Positions 1-6,887 of a DNA stretch of 14,332 nucleotides are shown in pieces (the first letter of the stretch is position 1; the number at the start of each line of letters is the position of its first letter). Made by a program: the position numbers and the translations under genes. Under the pieces are notes generated by a model that worked only from the letters and a program-made list of their open reading frames with translations, ran no database searches and was not told the DNA's origin. Source of the DNA: JAOTYV01 sp041557595 (GTDB taxonomy: Bacteria; Pseudomonadota; Alphaproteobacteria; UBA8366); assembly GCA_041557595.1 (NCBI GenBank), contig JBFFGE010000123.1, positions 1 through 14,332 of the forward strand, written 5' to 3'.

Positions 1-806
1 AATTGGCCGATATGGGGCGGATCGCCTTCGCCGGTAAAAAACGAACTCGCTTCGTAGCCGAATTGCGAGCCGGTCAGGGCGGCGGCCAGAATTTCCACCA
101 TCAACACGAGTTGCGCGCCCTTGGCGTCGCCGAGCGGCAGCATGGTTCCGGCAAGCGCGGCCTCCGCGTCTGTCGTGGGCGCACCCGCCGCATCGACCGC
201 CCAGCCTTCCGGGATCGGCTCGCCCTTTTGGGCGGCCACATTGACTCTGCCGCGCGCTACCTTGCTCATGCTCATGTCGATCACCAGCGGCGCGGCGTTG
301 CGGCGCGGCGCGGCAAAGGCGATGGGATTGGTGCCGAACAGGCCCCGGTTGCCGCCCCAGGGTGCGATGCCTTGCGGCCCGTTGCCGAAGCTGATGCCGA
401 TCAAGCCGCGCCGCGCCATCGGTTCCACATGGTGGCCCGCGACGCCCGAGTGGTGCGAATTGGCGATCGCCACGGCGGCAATACCGGTTTCCGGTGCCAG
501 CTCCGTCAGCGCCTCGACGGCCAGGTTGAGTGCGGGATAGGCGAAACCGCTTCGCGCATCGACGCGCAGCGCGGAGGCCCCGATCTTGCTCAGCTTCGGA
601 TTTGCGTGGCCGTTGACCTTGCCGGATTTCGATTGCGCCGAATACGAGGGTATGCGCGACGCGCCATGGCCTTTCTGGCCGTCGGCTTCGGCCGCCACCA
701 ACGCGGCCGCGACCTGCTCCGCATTGATTGGGCTGGTGTCGTGCGCAATGAGAATTCGCAGCGTCAGCGCATGAAGATCTTCCAGCGTCAGGGTAACGGT
801 GCTCAT
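1..806 (-). CDS. Ldh-family (malate/L-lactate/sulfolactate type) NAD(P)-dependent oxidoreductase, 3' end cut off by window edge
   Basis: I translated this minus-strand frame by hand because it runs off the left edge. It begins MSTVTLTLEDLHALTLRIL and gives 268 codons of a family that is normally about 340 residues, so roughly the last fifth is missing. Family hallmarks are the N-terminal helices followed by GHGASRIP (about residues 46-53), the NSHHSG segment that carries the family's catalytic histidine, and the FGNGPQGIAPWGG and GTNPIAFAAP stretches of the nucleotide-binding fold. The start at 806 has a GGAAGG Shine-Dalgarno six bases upstream. These enzymes reversibly oxidise 2-hydroxy acids to 2-keto acids in the cytoplasm. 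The family includes malate, ureidoglycolate, 2,3-diketogulonate and (R)-sulfolactate (ComC) dehydrogenases. It is the last visible gene of the suyAB-tarD operon, which makes a hydroxy acid of that pathway the likely substrate. The exact substrate cannot be read from sequence. Confidence 0.9.
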   Translation of the reverse strand, partial: MSTVTLTLEDLHALTLRILIAHDTSPINAEQVAAALVAAEADGQKGHGASRIPSYSAQSKSGKVNGHANPKLSKIGASALRVDARSGFAYPALNLAVEALTELAPETGIAAVAIANSHHSGVAGHHVEPMARRGLIGISFGNGPQGIAPWGGNRGLFGTNPIAFAAPRRNAAPLVIDMSMSKVARGRVNVAAQKGEPIPEGWAVDAAGAPTTDAEAALAGTMLPLGDAKGAQLVLMVEILAAALTGSQFGYEASSFFTGEGDPPHIGQ

Positions 807-883
807 ACCATGCCTTCCAGAATGCGCAGGATATCGGACTTTGACGCTGCGCCGGTAATCTCGGTGGTGATCAAACCGTCCAT
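803..883 (-). CDS. possible 26-residue leader ORF coupled to the Ldh-family gene
   Basis: The 81 bases between the tarD-like stop and the Ldh-family start are exactly filled by an ATG-initiated ORF, MDGLITTEITGAASKSDILR plus ILEGMV. Its TGA overlaps the next ATG (ATGA). It begins 4 bases after the upstream TAG, and a GGTGAG motif lies 10 bases before its ATG. I do not recognise the peptide, and it has no membrane segment or signal. It could be a translational-coupling mini-cistron or simply a chance open frame in GC-rich DNA. At 26 codons chance is a serious possibility. Confidence 0.25.
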   Translation of the reverse strand: MDGLITTEITGAASKSDILRILEGMV

Positions 884-887
884 TTCA

Positions 888-2057
888 CTACATCTCACCG
901 AGCGGCCTTAAAATTGTGAACATTTCGGATTTGAGCTCAACGCCAATCCCCGGCGCGTCGGGCGGGGTGGTGTAGCCGTCCTCGATGATCGCGTCGTCGG
1001 CGAATCCTCCGAAGGGTTGAAAGACGAGGGGATAGGATTCGGTCCCGCCGAGCTGCAGCCCGGCGGCGAGGTTGAGGCCCAGCTGGTGGCCGCCATGGGG
1101 AATGTGACGGCGATGATGCCATCCCAGCGGCTTGAGCGCCTCCATCATTCGAAGAAATTCGGTAAGCCCGTAGGCGAGCGCGGGATCGATCTGTATCCAA
1201 TCCACTTCCGGGCGCATCCCGCCATACAGGGCAAGGTTTTTTGCGTCCTGCGCCGAAAAAAGATTCTCGCCGGTGGCAATGGACCCTTCGTATCGGCCGA
1301 TCAATTCCGCATTGAGCGCAAAGTCCAGGGGGTCGCCCGGCTCTTCGAACCATGCCAGACGGAGCGGGGCGATGGCGTCTCCGAAGGAAACCGCTTCCTC
1401 CAACCCGAACCGTCCGTTCGCGTCGACGGCGAGATTATCGCCGGACCCGACGATATCCAGGACCGCCTCGATCCGCTTCAGGTCGGTCGCGGTATCGGCA
1501 CCGCCGACCTTCATTTTTACGATGCGATAACCGAGATCCCGGTATCCCTTCATCTCCGTCTGAAGTTGCTCGATCTCCTTGCCGGGGTAGTAGTAGCCGC
1601 CGCCGGGATAGACCAGCACGCGGTCGTCGAAGGCGCCGCCGTTAAAGCGTTCGGCCAGAACTTTCCAGAGCGGCTTTTCCTCGATCTTCGCCACGGCGTC
1701 CCACACCGCCATGTCGACAACGGCGGCGGCTACCGCGCGATCGCCATGTCCGCCCGGTTTTTCGTTGCGCATCATGCAGGCCTGAATTCGAAACGGGTCC
1801 AGGTTTTCCCGATCCGGGTCGAGCAGATCGTCCGGGTCGGCTTCCAGAATGCGCGGCAGCAGCCGTTCGCGCAGGATGCCGCCCTGTGCATAGCGGCCGT
1901 TCGAGCCGCAGCCATAGCCGACCACCCGCTCGCCGTTGCGGACGACATCGGTGACGACCGCAACCGCGCTGGTGGTCATTCTTGAGAAATCGATAACCGC
2001 GTTGCGCATGCTCGATTCGAGCTTCGCCGTCGTTTCGCGGATATCGAGAATTCGCAT
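888..2057 (-). CDS. tarD: enolase-superfamily dehydratase, D-tartrate dehydratase (TarD)-like
   Basis: This 389-residue protein of the mandelate racemase/muconate lactonizing family has an N-terminal capping domain (about 1-130) and a TIM barrel. The catalytic set is complete: KMK at 181-183, metal ligands D212 (VDANGRF), E238 (WFEEPGDP) and E264 (ATGENLF), and H321 in HIPHGGHQ. As I recall, the characterised Bradyrhizobium D-tartrate dehydratase uses K184, D213, E239, E265 and H322. Every residue here is offset by one, and long stretches such as IRNAxIDF, GGYYYPGK and NESYPxxFQP-like segments correspond. TarD dehydrates D-tartrate to oxaloacetate with Mg2+ in the cytoplasm. The gene is 139 bases downstream of suyB on the same strand, with a GAAGGAAG ribosome site 8 bases before the ATG. 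Its family is near certain. D-tartrate as substrate is inferred, since neighbours suggest a sulfolactate-like acid instead. Confidence 0.88.
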   Translation of the reverse strand: MRILDIRETTAKLESSMRNAVIDFSRMTTSAVAVVTDVVRNGERVVGYGCGSNGRYAQGGILRERLLPRILEADPDDLLDPDRENLDPFRIQACMMRNEKPGGHGDRAVAAAVVDMAVWDAVAKIEEKPLWKVLAERFNGGAFDDRVLVYPGGGYYYPGKEIEQLQTEMKGYRDLGYRIVKMKVGGADTATDLKRIEAVLDIVGSGDNLAVDANGRFGLEEAVSFGDAIAPLRLAWFEEPGDPLDFALNAELIGRYEGSIATGENLFSAQDAKNLALYGGMRPEVDWIQIDPALAYGLTEFLRMMEALKPLGWHHRRHIPHGGHQLGLNLAAGLQLGGTESYPLVFQPFGGFADDAIIEDGYTTPPDAPGIGVELKSEMFTILRPLGEM

Positions 2058-2159
2058 CGCGGTGACTTCCTTCGGACAAATGAATTTCCGCGCGGCGGAC
2101 TCGCCGGGTGACCGCAGCCTATCGCCGCCGGGGCGAACGCATTCACACGCGGATCGGCA

Positions 2160-2184
2160 GGGCCGGCGACCGGAGTCGCGGCCC
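2160..2184 (-). promoter_or_regulatory. GC-rich hairpin between suyB and tarD-like gene
   Basis: About 13 bases past the suyB stop, the minus-strand transcript can fold GGGCCG-CGAC against GTCGCCGGCCC with a four-base TCCG loop, giving ten pairs and one bulged G. No T-run follows, so it does not look like an intrinsic terminator. In the middle of a same-strand gene set it more likely stabilises or attenuates the message. The rest of the 139-base gap holds only the ribosome site of the next gene. Confidence 0.35.
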
Positions 2185-2196
2185 CGCCGTGCCGTA

Positions 2197-3369
2197 TCAG
2201 GCGCTTCGGTACAGTTTGGTCATGACGAATTCGTTGTGACCCAACGCTTCGGCGCAAGTGAGCCGGCCATTGCAGGTTCTGATCATGATGTCGATCAAGG
2301 CATCTCCGGCCTGGTCGAAATTCATTTCTCGCCGCAGCACCCCCGATACGTCGAGATCGACATGCTCGCTCATTTCGCGGGCGGTGCGCGGGTTCGCGGT
2401 CAGCTTGACGACCGGTTCGATCGGATTGCCGATAACGTTGCTCTGGCCGGTGGGGAACAAATGCACGGCAAAACCGGCGGCGGCCTGCAAGGTTACGCAT
2501 TCGGCGGCGGCCGACGACGTGTCCATGAAGTAGAGGCCGGCGCCCTTGGTCGGCGCTTCCGCCGGCTCCAGGATATCGATGTACTTGGTCTTCTTGCCGA
2601 TCTTTTCGAGGTTACCGAAGGCCTTCTCCTCGATGGTCGTCAGGCCACCCTCGATATTGCCCTTCGTCGGCTGGCTTTCCGATAGATCGTCGGTCTTGAA
2701 GGGCTCGATCACCTCATCCATGTAGGCTTTCCAGGTGTCGTAGAATTTTTGCCCGATTTCCGGGGTTGCGCCGCGTTCCTTGCAGACGTCCTCGGCGCCG
2801 GTGATTTCGGAGGTTTCGCCGAAACAACTGGTGATGCCGAGCGGATCGAGCTTGTCGATCAGATTGCCGACCGTCGGGTTCGAGCCGATGCCCGACGTCG
2901 TGTCCGATTCGCCGCATTTAACCGAAACCCACAAATCCGATATCGGGCATTCCTCGCGATGTATTTCGGAGGCGTCCTGCGAAAACTTTTGCGCGGCCCA
3001 GCTGGCGTTCATGACGGTCTTGTGCTCGCCGTTGCGTTCGAGAGCAAAGCCCTCGACCGGCTTGCCGGTCTTGGCAATGCCGTCGACCACGCGTCCGGTC
3101 CAGCCGGGCTCGATGCCGATTACGACCACCGCGGCGACATTGGGATTGCAACCGGCGCCGATCAGCGTTCTGAAATGCAGTTCGAGGTCTTCGCCGAATT
3201 GCAGCCGGCCATAATGATGCGGCACGGCGATCGTGCCCTTGACGTTGTTCGCGACCTTTTCACAGGCGGCGTTGGACAGATCGTCGAGCGGCAACAGGAT
3301 AACGTGATTGCGGATTCCGACACGGCCGTTCTGCCGACGGTATCCCATAAATGATTTTGGAGTCGCCAT
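2197..3369 (-). CDS. suyB: UxaA-family large subunit, (R)-sulfolactate sulfo-lyase SuyB-like
   Basis: This 390-residue UxaA-family protein (altronate/galactarate dehydratase superfamily) matches the large catalytic subunit of (2R)-3-sulfolactate sulfo-lyase as I remember it. Shared features are GYxRxNGRVGIRNHVI at the N terminus, LQFGEDLELHFRTLIGAGCNP, the cysteine-containing KCGESDTTSG segment, SQPTKGNIEGGLTTIEEKA, and the C-terminal NGRLTCAEALGHNEFV. SuyAB cleaves (R)-sulfolactate to pyruvate and sulfite in the cytoplasm with an iron cofactor. I chose the ATG at 3369 (MATPKSFMGY), 5 bases after the suyA stop. A GTG 12 bases upstream would overlap that stop and has no better ribosome site. 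Splitting into a short SAF protein plus a roughly 390-residue partner is typical of SuyAB, whereas many UxaA or GarD dehydratases are single chains. A relative acting on another sugar acid remains possible, because substrate residues are not established here. Confidence 0.8.
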   Translation of the reverse strand: MATPKSFMGYRRQNGRVGIRNHVILLPLDDLSNAACEKVANNVKGTIAVPHHYGRLQFGEDLELHFRTLIGAGCNPNVAAVVVIGIEPGWTGRVVDGIAKTGKPVEGFALERNGEHKTVMNASWAAQKFSQDASEIHREECPISDLWVSVKCGESDTTSGIGSNPTVGNLIDKLDPLGITSCFGETSEITGAEDVCKERGATPEIGQKFYDTWKAYMDEVIEPFKTDDLSESQPTKGNIEGGLTTIEEKAFGNLEKIGKKTKYIDILEPAEAPTKGAGLYFMDTSSAAAECVTLQAAAGFAVHLFPTGQSNVIGNPIEPVVKLTANPRTAREMSEHVDLDVSGVLRREMNFDQAGDALIDIMIRTCNGRLTCAEALGHNEFVMTKLYRSA

Positions 3370-3374
3370 TTTGC

Positions 3375-3662
3375 CTACCACTTCGTTGTCTTGAGGTTAT
3401 GGACATGTACGTGATGGCCCTTGCCGATCTTCTCGACGGTTTTTCCGATCGAATGCCCGTACTTCAGGATCGTTTCGTCCTTGCCGATGTCCAGCAAGGC
3501 GACCTTGTGCCCGATGGGAATGGCATCCAGGGCGGTGACCGAGATGGTCTCGTCGGTCTCCATTATCCATCCGGACATCACGGTATCCGGTTCTACATTT
3601 TCAACGACGACAACGCCGACACTGTCGGTCTTGTCATGAACCACGAAATGCGGGGCAGCCAT
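3375..3662 (-). CDS. suyA: SAF-domain small subunit, (R)-sulfolactate sulfo-lyase SuyA-like
   Basis: This 95-residue protein is essentially one SAF domain. Its first half contains HFVVHDKTDSVGVVVVENV and IPIGHKVALLDI, and it ends with GHHVHVHNLKTTKW. The HxHN-K ending and the GHK motif are typical of the small subunit of sulfolactate sulfo-lyase and of the N-terminal domain of altronate dehydratase UxaA. It lacks a signal peptide or membrane segment and should pair with the SuyB-like protein encoded 5 bases downstream. The start is well supported by a perfect AGGAGG at 3667-3672, four bases before the ATG. This is the strongest ribosome site in the minus-strand operon and marks suyA as its first gene. 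The family assignment is firm. Action on sulfolactate rather than a sugar acid is inferred from the split organisation and resemblance to SuyA. Confidence 0.82.
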   Translation of the reverse strand: MAAPHFVVHDKTDSVGVVVVENVEPDTVMSGWIMETDETISVTALDAIPIGHKVALLDIGKDETILKYGHSIGKTVEKIGKGHHVHVHNLKTTKW

Positions 3663-3714
3663 TACTCCTCCTAAGCTCCTCTGTTATCCGGCGCGGCCTC
3701 GCCGGTGGCGGTAG

Positions 3715-3761
3715 GGGACGAAATCGGTGTTCGACCCGAAGGATCGAAAAGGGAGCGTCCC
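3715..3761 (-). promoter_or_regulatory. nested inverted repeats in the suyAB leader
   Basis: Two inverted repeats share nearly the same centre between the candidate promoter and the suyA ribosome site. The outer pair is GGGACG (3715-3720) with CGTCCC (3756-3761). The inner pair is TTCGA (3730-3734) with TCGAA (3744-3748), which in the minus-strand RNA extends to eight pairs including one G-U around a three-base loop. This could be a regulator's operator (TTCGA-N9-TCGAA) or a leader hairpin. No T-run follows, so it is not an obvious terminator for the upstream deacylase gene. Confidence 0.3.
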
Positions 3762-3780
3762 AAGGCCTATTGTTGGTTCA

Positions 3781-3811
3781 TATATAGGACATCTGATTGA
3801 TGCGCCGTCAA
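3781..3811 (-). promoter_or_regulatory. candidate sigma-70-like promoter of the suyAB operon
   Basis: On the minus strand TTGACG (3806-3811) is followed after 19 bases by TATATA (3781-3786). The -35 matches well and the -10 moderately. The spacer is longer than the ideal 17, and shifting the -10 to shorten it weakens the match. Transcription would begin near 3774 and leave a leader of about 110 bases before suyA. A short AT-rich imperfect palindrome, TCCTATATGA-like, overlaps the -10 and could be a repressor site. Confidence 0.35.
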
Positions 3812-3824
3812 TCGCGACGGTCGG

Positions 3825-5294
3825 CTAGTTCCCGGATGATGCCGTATTTTGCATATCCTGGCGCCGCAGCGCGCGGCCGGGCCGGGCGCCGGTGGCGGCG
3901 CCGGCTCGCATGACGGCTTGACCGTTTACGAAAACCGCCTCGATGCCGGCCGCGGGCCGGGTCGGGTCTTCGAAATTCGCTCTATCGATCACCGTGGCGG
4001 GATCGAAGACGACGAGATCCGCCGCATAGCCTTCGCGCAGCGATCCGCGGCCCGTCAGACCGAATACCGATGCGGGCAAGCTGGTCATCCGCCGCACCGC
4101 GTCTTCCAGCGAGAGCAAGCCAAGCTTCCGGCTGTAGTGACCGAGTACGCGCGGGAAGGTGCCCCAAAGACGGGGATGGGGGTGGTGGTCGTTGGGCAGG
4201 CCGTCGGAAGCGACCATGCTGTGCGGATAGGTGATCACCCGCTGCACATCGTCCTCGTCCATCATGAAATAGATCGCCCCGCCCGGCTGCAGCCGCTCGG
4301 CCGCTTCCTCGGGCAAGCACTTCATCTCGGCGGCGATTTCGGCGAGGTCCCGTCCCGCATGTTCGGGATGCGCCTCCGACCAGGTAATCAGCACCCGTTT
4401 CGATTTGCCGACGCGGGCGGCCGTGATGACGGTGGACGACGCCGTATACGGATATACATCGAGATCGACTTTCTGCCGCCGCCGCGCGGCATCGATCAGC
4501 GGCAGGGTCACTTTCGTTCGGCCGAAATTGGTCTCTCCCGCCACCTTGTGATGCGACAGAACGACCGCCGCGTCCGCTTCGCGGCCGATCCGAAACGCCT
4601 CCTCCATGGCCTCCTCGATTCGTTCCTCCTCGTAGCGCAGATGCGTCGTATAGATACCGCCCGCGGGGCCGAGCAACGCGGCCAGTTGGATCACTTCTTC
4701 GGTCGGGGCCGGCATGGCGGGCGCATAGGCAAGCCCGGTCGACAGGCCGACCGCGCCCGCATCCAGGGCTTCGGAGAGCTGGTCGCGCATGGCGGCGATC
4801 TCATCGTCCTTTGCCGGCCGGTCGACGCTATCCATCGCGCCGATGCGCAGGGTCGTGTGGCCGCACAGCACGGCCGCATTGGTCGCCGGCGGGTCGACCG
4901 CCAGCCGATCGAAAAAATCGCTCATGCGCGGAAATTCGAAACGGCTGCCCAGCAAATCCAGCGGCGGCAAGGCCCGATCGCCGCGCAGCCGGTAGGGGGC
5001 GAGGCTGATTCCGCAATTGCCAACCACCACCGTGGTGACGCCCTGGCTCGTCTTGTAGAACATGTCGGGCCGGTCGAGCAGCGAGTTGTCGTCATGGGTA
5101 TGCACGTCGATGAAGCCGGGCGCGACCACCCGGCCGGCCGCATCGATTTCGCTGCCTGCGCTATCCGTGGCCAGGTCGCCGATCGTGGCGATCGTGCCGT
5201 CCCGGACACCGATATCGGCTTTGCGCCGCGGCGTGCCGTCGCCATCGACGACATCGCCATTGCGGATGATCAGGTCGTAGCTGGCTCCGGACAT
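3825..5294 (-). CDS. N-acyl-D-amino-acid deacylase-type amidohydrolase
   Basis: This 489-residue amidohydrolase-superfamily protein has an N-terminal beta-sandwich strand set (SYDLIIRNGDVVDGDG), then the metal site H65-T-H67 in GFIDVHTHDDN, and C94 in VVVGNCGIS, the cysteine ligand typical of D-aminoacylases. Further ligands are H218 (THLRYEEE), H248 or H249 (LSHHK) and D364 (ASDGLPND). LREGYAADLVVFDP closes the second half of the sandwich. Length matches D-aminoacylase/N-acyl-D-glutamate deacylase (about 480-500). These zinc enzymes hydrolyse N-acyl-D-amino acids; the actual acyl amino acid is unknown. No signal peptide is visible. The start at 5294 has GGGAGA upstream. A longer open frame continues to 5921, but it lies antisense to the creatininase gene and lacks homology. 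A candidate promoter lies at 5356-5384. Divergence from the creatininase-family gene suggests shared control. Confidence 0.9.
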   Translation of the reverse strand: MSGASYDLIIRNGDVVDGDGTPRRKADIGVRDGTIATIGDLATDSAGSEIDAAGRVVAPGFIDVHTHDDNSLLDRPDMFYKTSQGVTTVVVGNCGISLAPYRLRGDRALPPLDLLGSRFEFPRMSDFFDRLAVDPPATNAAVLCGHTTLRIGAMDSVDRPAKDDEIAAMRDQLSEALDAGAVGLSTGLAYAPAMPAPTEEVIQLAALLGPAGGIYTTHLRYEEERIEEAMEEAFRIGREADAAVVLSHHKVAGETNFGRTKVTLPLIDAARRRQKVDLDVYPYTASSTVITAARVGKSKRVLITWSEAHPEHAGRDLAEIAAEMKCLPEEAAERLQPGGAIYFMMDEDDVQRVITYPHSMVASDGLPNDHHPHPRLWGTFPRVLGHYSRKLGLLSLEDAVRRMTSLPASVFGLTGRGSLREGYAADLVVFDPATVIDRANFEDPTRPAAGIEAVFVNGQAVMRAGAATGARPGRALRRQDMQNTASSGN

Positions 5295-5355
5295 GATATT
5301 CTCCCATGAAAGACAAGCGCGCGGCATTTCGGCCATCGCAGGACCGCACCAATCG

Positions 5356-5384
5356 TTTATAAAGAGCGGGAAGGGTGGCGTCAC
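5356..5384 (-). promoter_or_regulatory. candidate promoter of the deacylase gene
   Basis: Minus-strand GTGACG (5379-5384) is spaced exactly 17 bases from TATAAA (5356-5361). This predicts a start near 5348 and a leader of about 54 bases. It is the best sigma-70-like match in the 130-base divergent region between this gene and the creatininase-family gene. I found no comparably good plus-strand promoter there. Confidence 0.4.
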
Positions 5385-5424
5385 GGCGGTAGGAAAGGAC
5401 CCGGCGCGGATCGGGTTGCAGTTT

Positions 5425-6240
5425 ATGAATGATCGGCCAAGTCGATACTGGCAGGAATGGACCACGGCGGAATTCGAGGCGGCGGACCGTAGTCGCCTGA
5501 TCGCGCTCTTGCCGTTGGCGGCCATCGAACAGCACGGCCCGCATCTGCCGCTCGAAGTCGACGCCTGTATCAATGCGGGGCTCATCGCCGCGGCACTTGA
5601 CCGCCTGCCGGCGGAAATACCGTTGGTGGTTCTGCCGGCGCAAAACATCGGCTGGAGCGACGAGCATGGCAATTTTCCCGGAACGCTGAGCATTGCGCCG
5701 GAGACATTGATGGCGACCTGGCGCAGCCTTGCGGCGAATGTCGCCAATATCGGCATTCGCAAATTCGTTCTGTTCAACAGCCATGGCGGGCAGAACGAGT
5801 TGATCAAGATCGTGACCCGGCAATTGCGCATCGACCATGGCATGCTCGCGACCGCCCTGAACTGGTATGCGCTTGCGGATTTGGCGCAAATGTTCGGCGC
5901 CGACGAGCGCCGTTTCGGCATTCACGGCGGCGCGGTCGAGACGTCGCTGATGCTGCATCTGCGGCCGGATCTGGTGCGGACCGAGCTGATCGAGAATTTC
6001 GTCTCGACCGCGGTGGAGCAGTCGCGGACATTTCATCATCTCGGGCCGACGGGCCAGATTTCGTACGGCTGGGAAACGCAGGATCTGCATCCGTCGGGCG
6101 TGGTCGGCGATGCGACCGCCGCGACGGCGGAAAAAGGCCGTGCCCTCGCGGACCAGGTCGCCGGCCGCATGGTCGAGGTCCTGCAGGATATCGACGGCTT
6201 CGACATGACGCGGCTGGCGGACCGCCCATCCGGAGACTGA
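5425..6240 (+). CDS. creatininase-family amidohydrolase
   Basis: This 271-residue creatininase-family protein shows the metal-site signature LPLAAIEQHGPHLPLEVD, giving E35, H37 and D46. It also has NIGWSDEHGNFPGTLSI (about 74-90), FNSHGGQN with H120, and FGIHGGAVETS with E172. Family members hydrolyse cyclic or linear amides with divalent metals. True creatininase has a Glu two residues after the H120-type histidine (as I recall, H120 and E122 in Pseudomonas). Here that position is Gly (SHGG), as in the broad HGGN group, so conversion of creatinine is unlikely and the substrate is open. I chose ATG 5425 (MNDRPSRYW). The frame is open upstream to 5293, but those 44 residues lack family similarity and cover the divergent promoter region. 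It is divergent from the deacylase, and the two may process a common amide substrate. Confidence 0.88.
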   Translation: MNDRPSRYWQEWTTAEFEAADRSRLIALLPLAAIEQHGPHLPLEVDACINAGLIAAALDRLPAEIPLVVLPAQNIGWSDEHGNFPGTLSIAPETLMATWRSLAANVANIGIRKFVLFNSHGGQNELIKIVTRQLRIDHGMLATALNWYALADLAQMFGADERRFGIHGGAVETSLMLHLRPDLVRTELIENFVSTAVEQSRTFHHLGPTGQISYGWETQDLHPSGVVGDATAATAEKGRALADQVAGRMVEVLQDIDGFDMTRLADRPSGD

Positions 6241-6243
6241 CCG

Positions 6244-6759
6244 CTAGTCGTCGTAATCGATCAGGGTCGAAATCGGGACATTCAGCTTGTTTCGACCCTT
6301 CAAGAAAGACAGTTCGATGATAAAGGCCGCGGCTCGAACATCGCCGCCGGCTTGGCTCAAGAGATCGACGGCGGCGCTGGCCGTGCCGCCAGTCGCCAAC
6401 AGATCGTCGAGCAGGACAAGGCGCTGGCCGGGCTGCACCGCATCCGCCTGTATCTCGATGGTATCCGTGCCGTATTCCAGATCGTAGTCGAACGATACCG
6501 TCTCGCCGGGCAACTTGCCCTTTTTGCGAACCATGATGAATCCGCAGCCGAGCTGCAGTGCGAGCGGCGCCGCCGTCAGGAAGCCGCGCGACTCGATGCC
6601 CACGAGCAGGTCCGGCTTGTGCGGCGCGATCGCCTCGGCCAACTGCGCGACACAGTATTGCCAGGCCCCCGGATGCGCCAACAAAGTGGAGATGTCGTAG
6701 AATGAGATCCCGGGCTTCGGGAAATCCGGGATACTGCGTATATGGTCTTTCAGATTCAT
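6244..6759 (-). CDS. apt: adenine phosphoribosyltransferase
   Basis: This 171-residue cytoplasmic enzyme salvages adenine, making AMP and pyrophosphate from adenine and PRPP. It starts MNLKDHIRSIPDFPKPGISF, the standard Apt N terminus. Further features are GIESRGF at 54-60, the flexible-loop segment VRKKGKLPGE, and the PRPP-binding signature LVLLDDLLATGGTA around 115-128. Length is normal for Apt (170-183). ATG 6759 is chosen because the frame upstream adds only non-homologous residues and runs into the mlaE coding region. The ribosome site before it is poor. Its stop is 3 bases from the stop of the creatininase gene, so the two transcripts converge with no room for a terminator between them. 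It is divergent from the mla operon. Confidence 0.96.
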   Translation of the reverse strand: MNLKDHIRSIPDFPKPGISFYDISTLLAHPGAWQYCVAQLAEAIAPHKPDLLVGIESRGFLTAAPLALQLGCGFIMVRKKGKLPGETVSFDYDLEYGTDTIEIQADAVQPGQRLVLLDDLLATGGTASAAVDLLSQAGGDVRAAAFIIELSFLKGRNKLNVPISTLIDYDD

Positions 6760-6792
6760 GGAGGGATTCTTTCGTGCGACCGAGAAATTGCG

Positions 6793-6821
6793 ATGGTATC
6801 GACCGTGGCGGCCAACCGCAA
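6793..6821 (-). promoter_or_regulatory. candidate apt promoter
   Basis: Minus-strand TTGCGG (6816-6821) stands 17 bases from TACCAT (6793-6798), giving a predicted start near 6786 and a leader of under 30 bases. The -10 match is only partial (four of six), so this is tentative. Confidence 0.28.
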
Positions 6822-6846
6822 CGCGCGAAGCCGATCGGGATTGCCG

Positions 6847-6885
6847 CGCTATGATCGCGCTCCCCGCTATGATATCCGATAGCGG
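6847..6885. promoter_or_regulatory. repeated CGCTAT half-sites between apt and mlaE
   Basis: CGCTATGAT occurs at 6847-6855 and again at 6865-6873, exactly 18 bases apart. The second copy is also the left arm of an inverted repeat, CCGCTAT (6864-6870) with ATAGCGG (6879-6885), separated by 8 bases. Two direct half-sites and one inverted half-site in 39 bases look like a regulator-binding array. They sit just upstream of the candidate mla -10 element and on the upstream side of the apt promoter. Confidence 0.35.
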
Positions 6886-6887
6886 CT

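Noticed and set aside
3..911. Plus-strand frame of 302 codons at the left edge
   Set aside because: The opposite strand encodes an Ldh-family enzyme with its catalytic NSHHSG motif, so this is a shadow frame.
3849..5309. Plus-strand open frame of 486 codons opposite the deacylase gene
   Set aside because: It is an antisense shadow of a gene with clear metal-site motifs. Its composition (Arg, Gly, His, Asp rich) is typical of the complement of a GC-rich coding frame.
5293..5424. N-terminal extension of the creatininase-family frame by 44 codons
   Set aside because: The family normally begins close to the RYW/LPLAAIEQHG region. The extension covers the divergent promoter region and has no family similarity.
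5295..5921. Upstream extension of the deacylase frame to 698 residues
   Set aside because: The added residues lie antisense to the creatininase-family gene and beyond the candidate promoter, and they do not resemble amidohydrolases.
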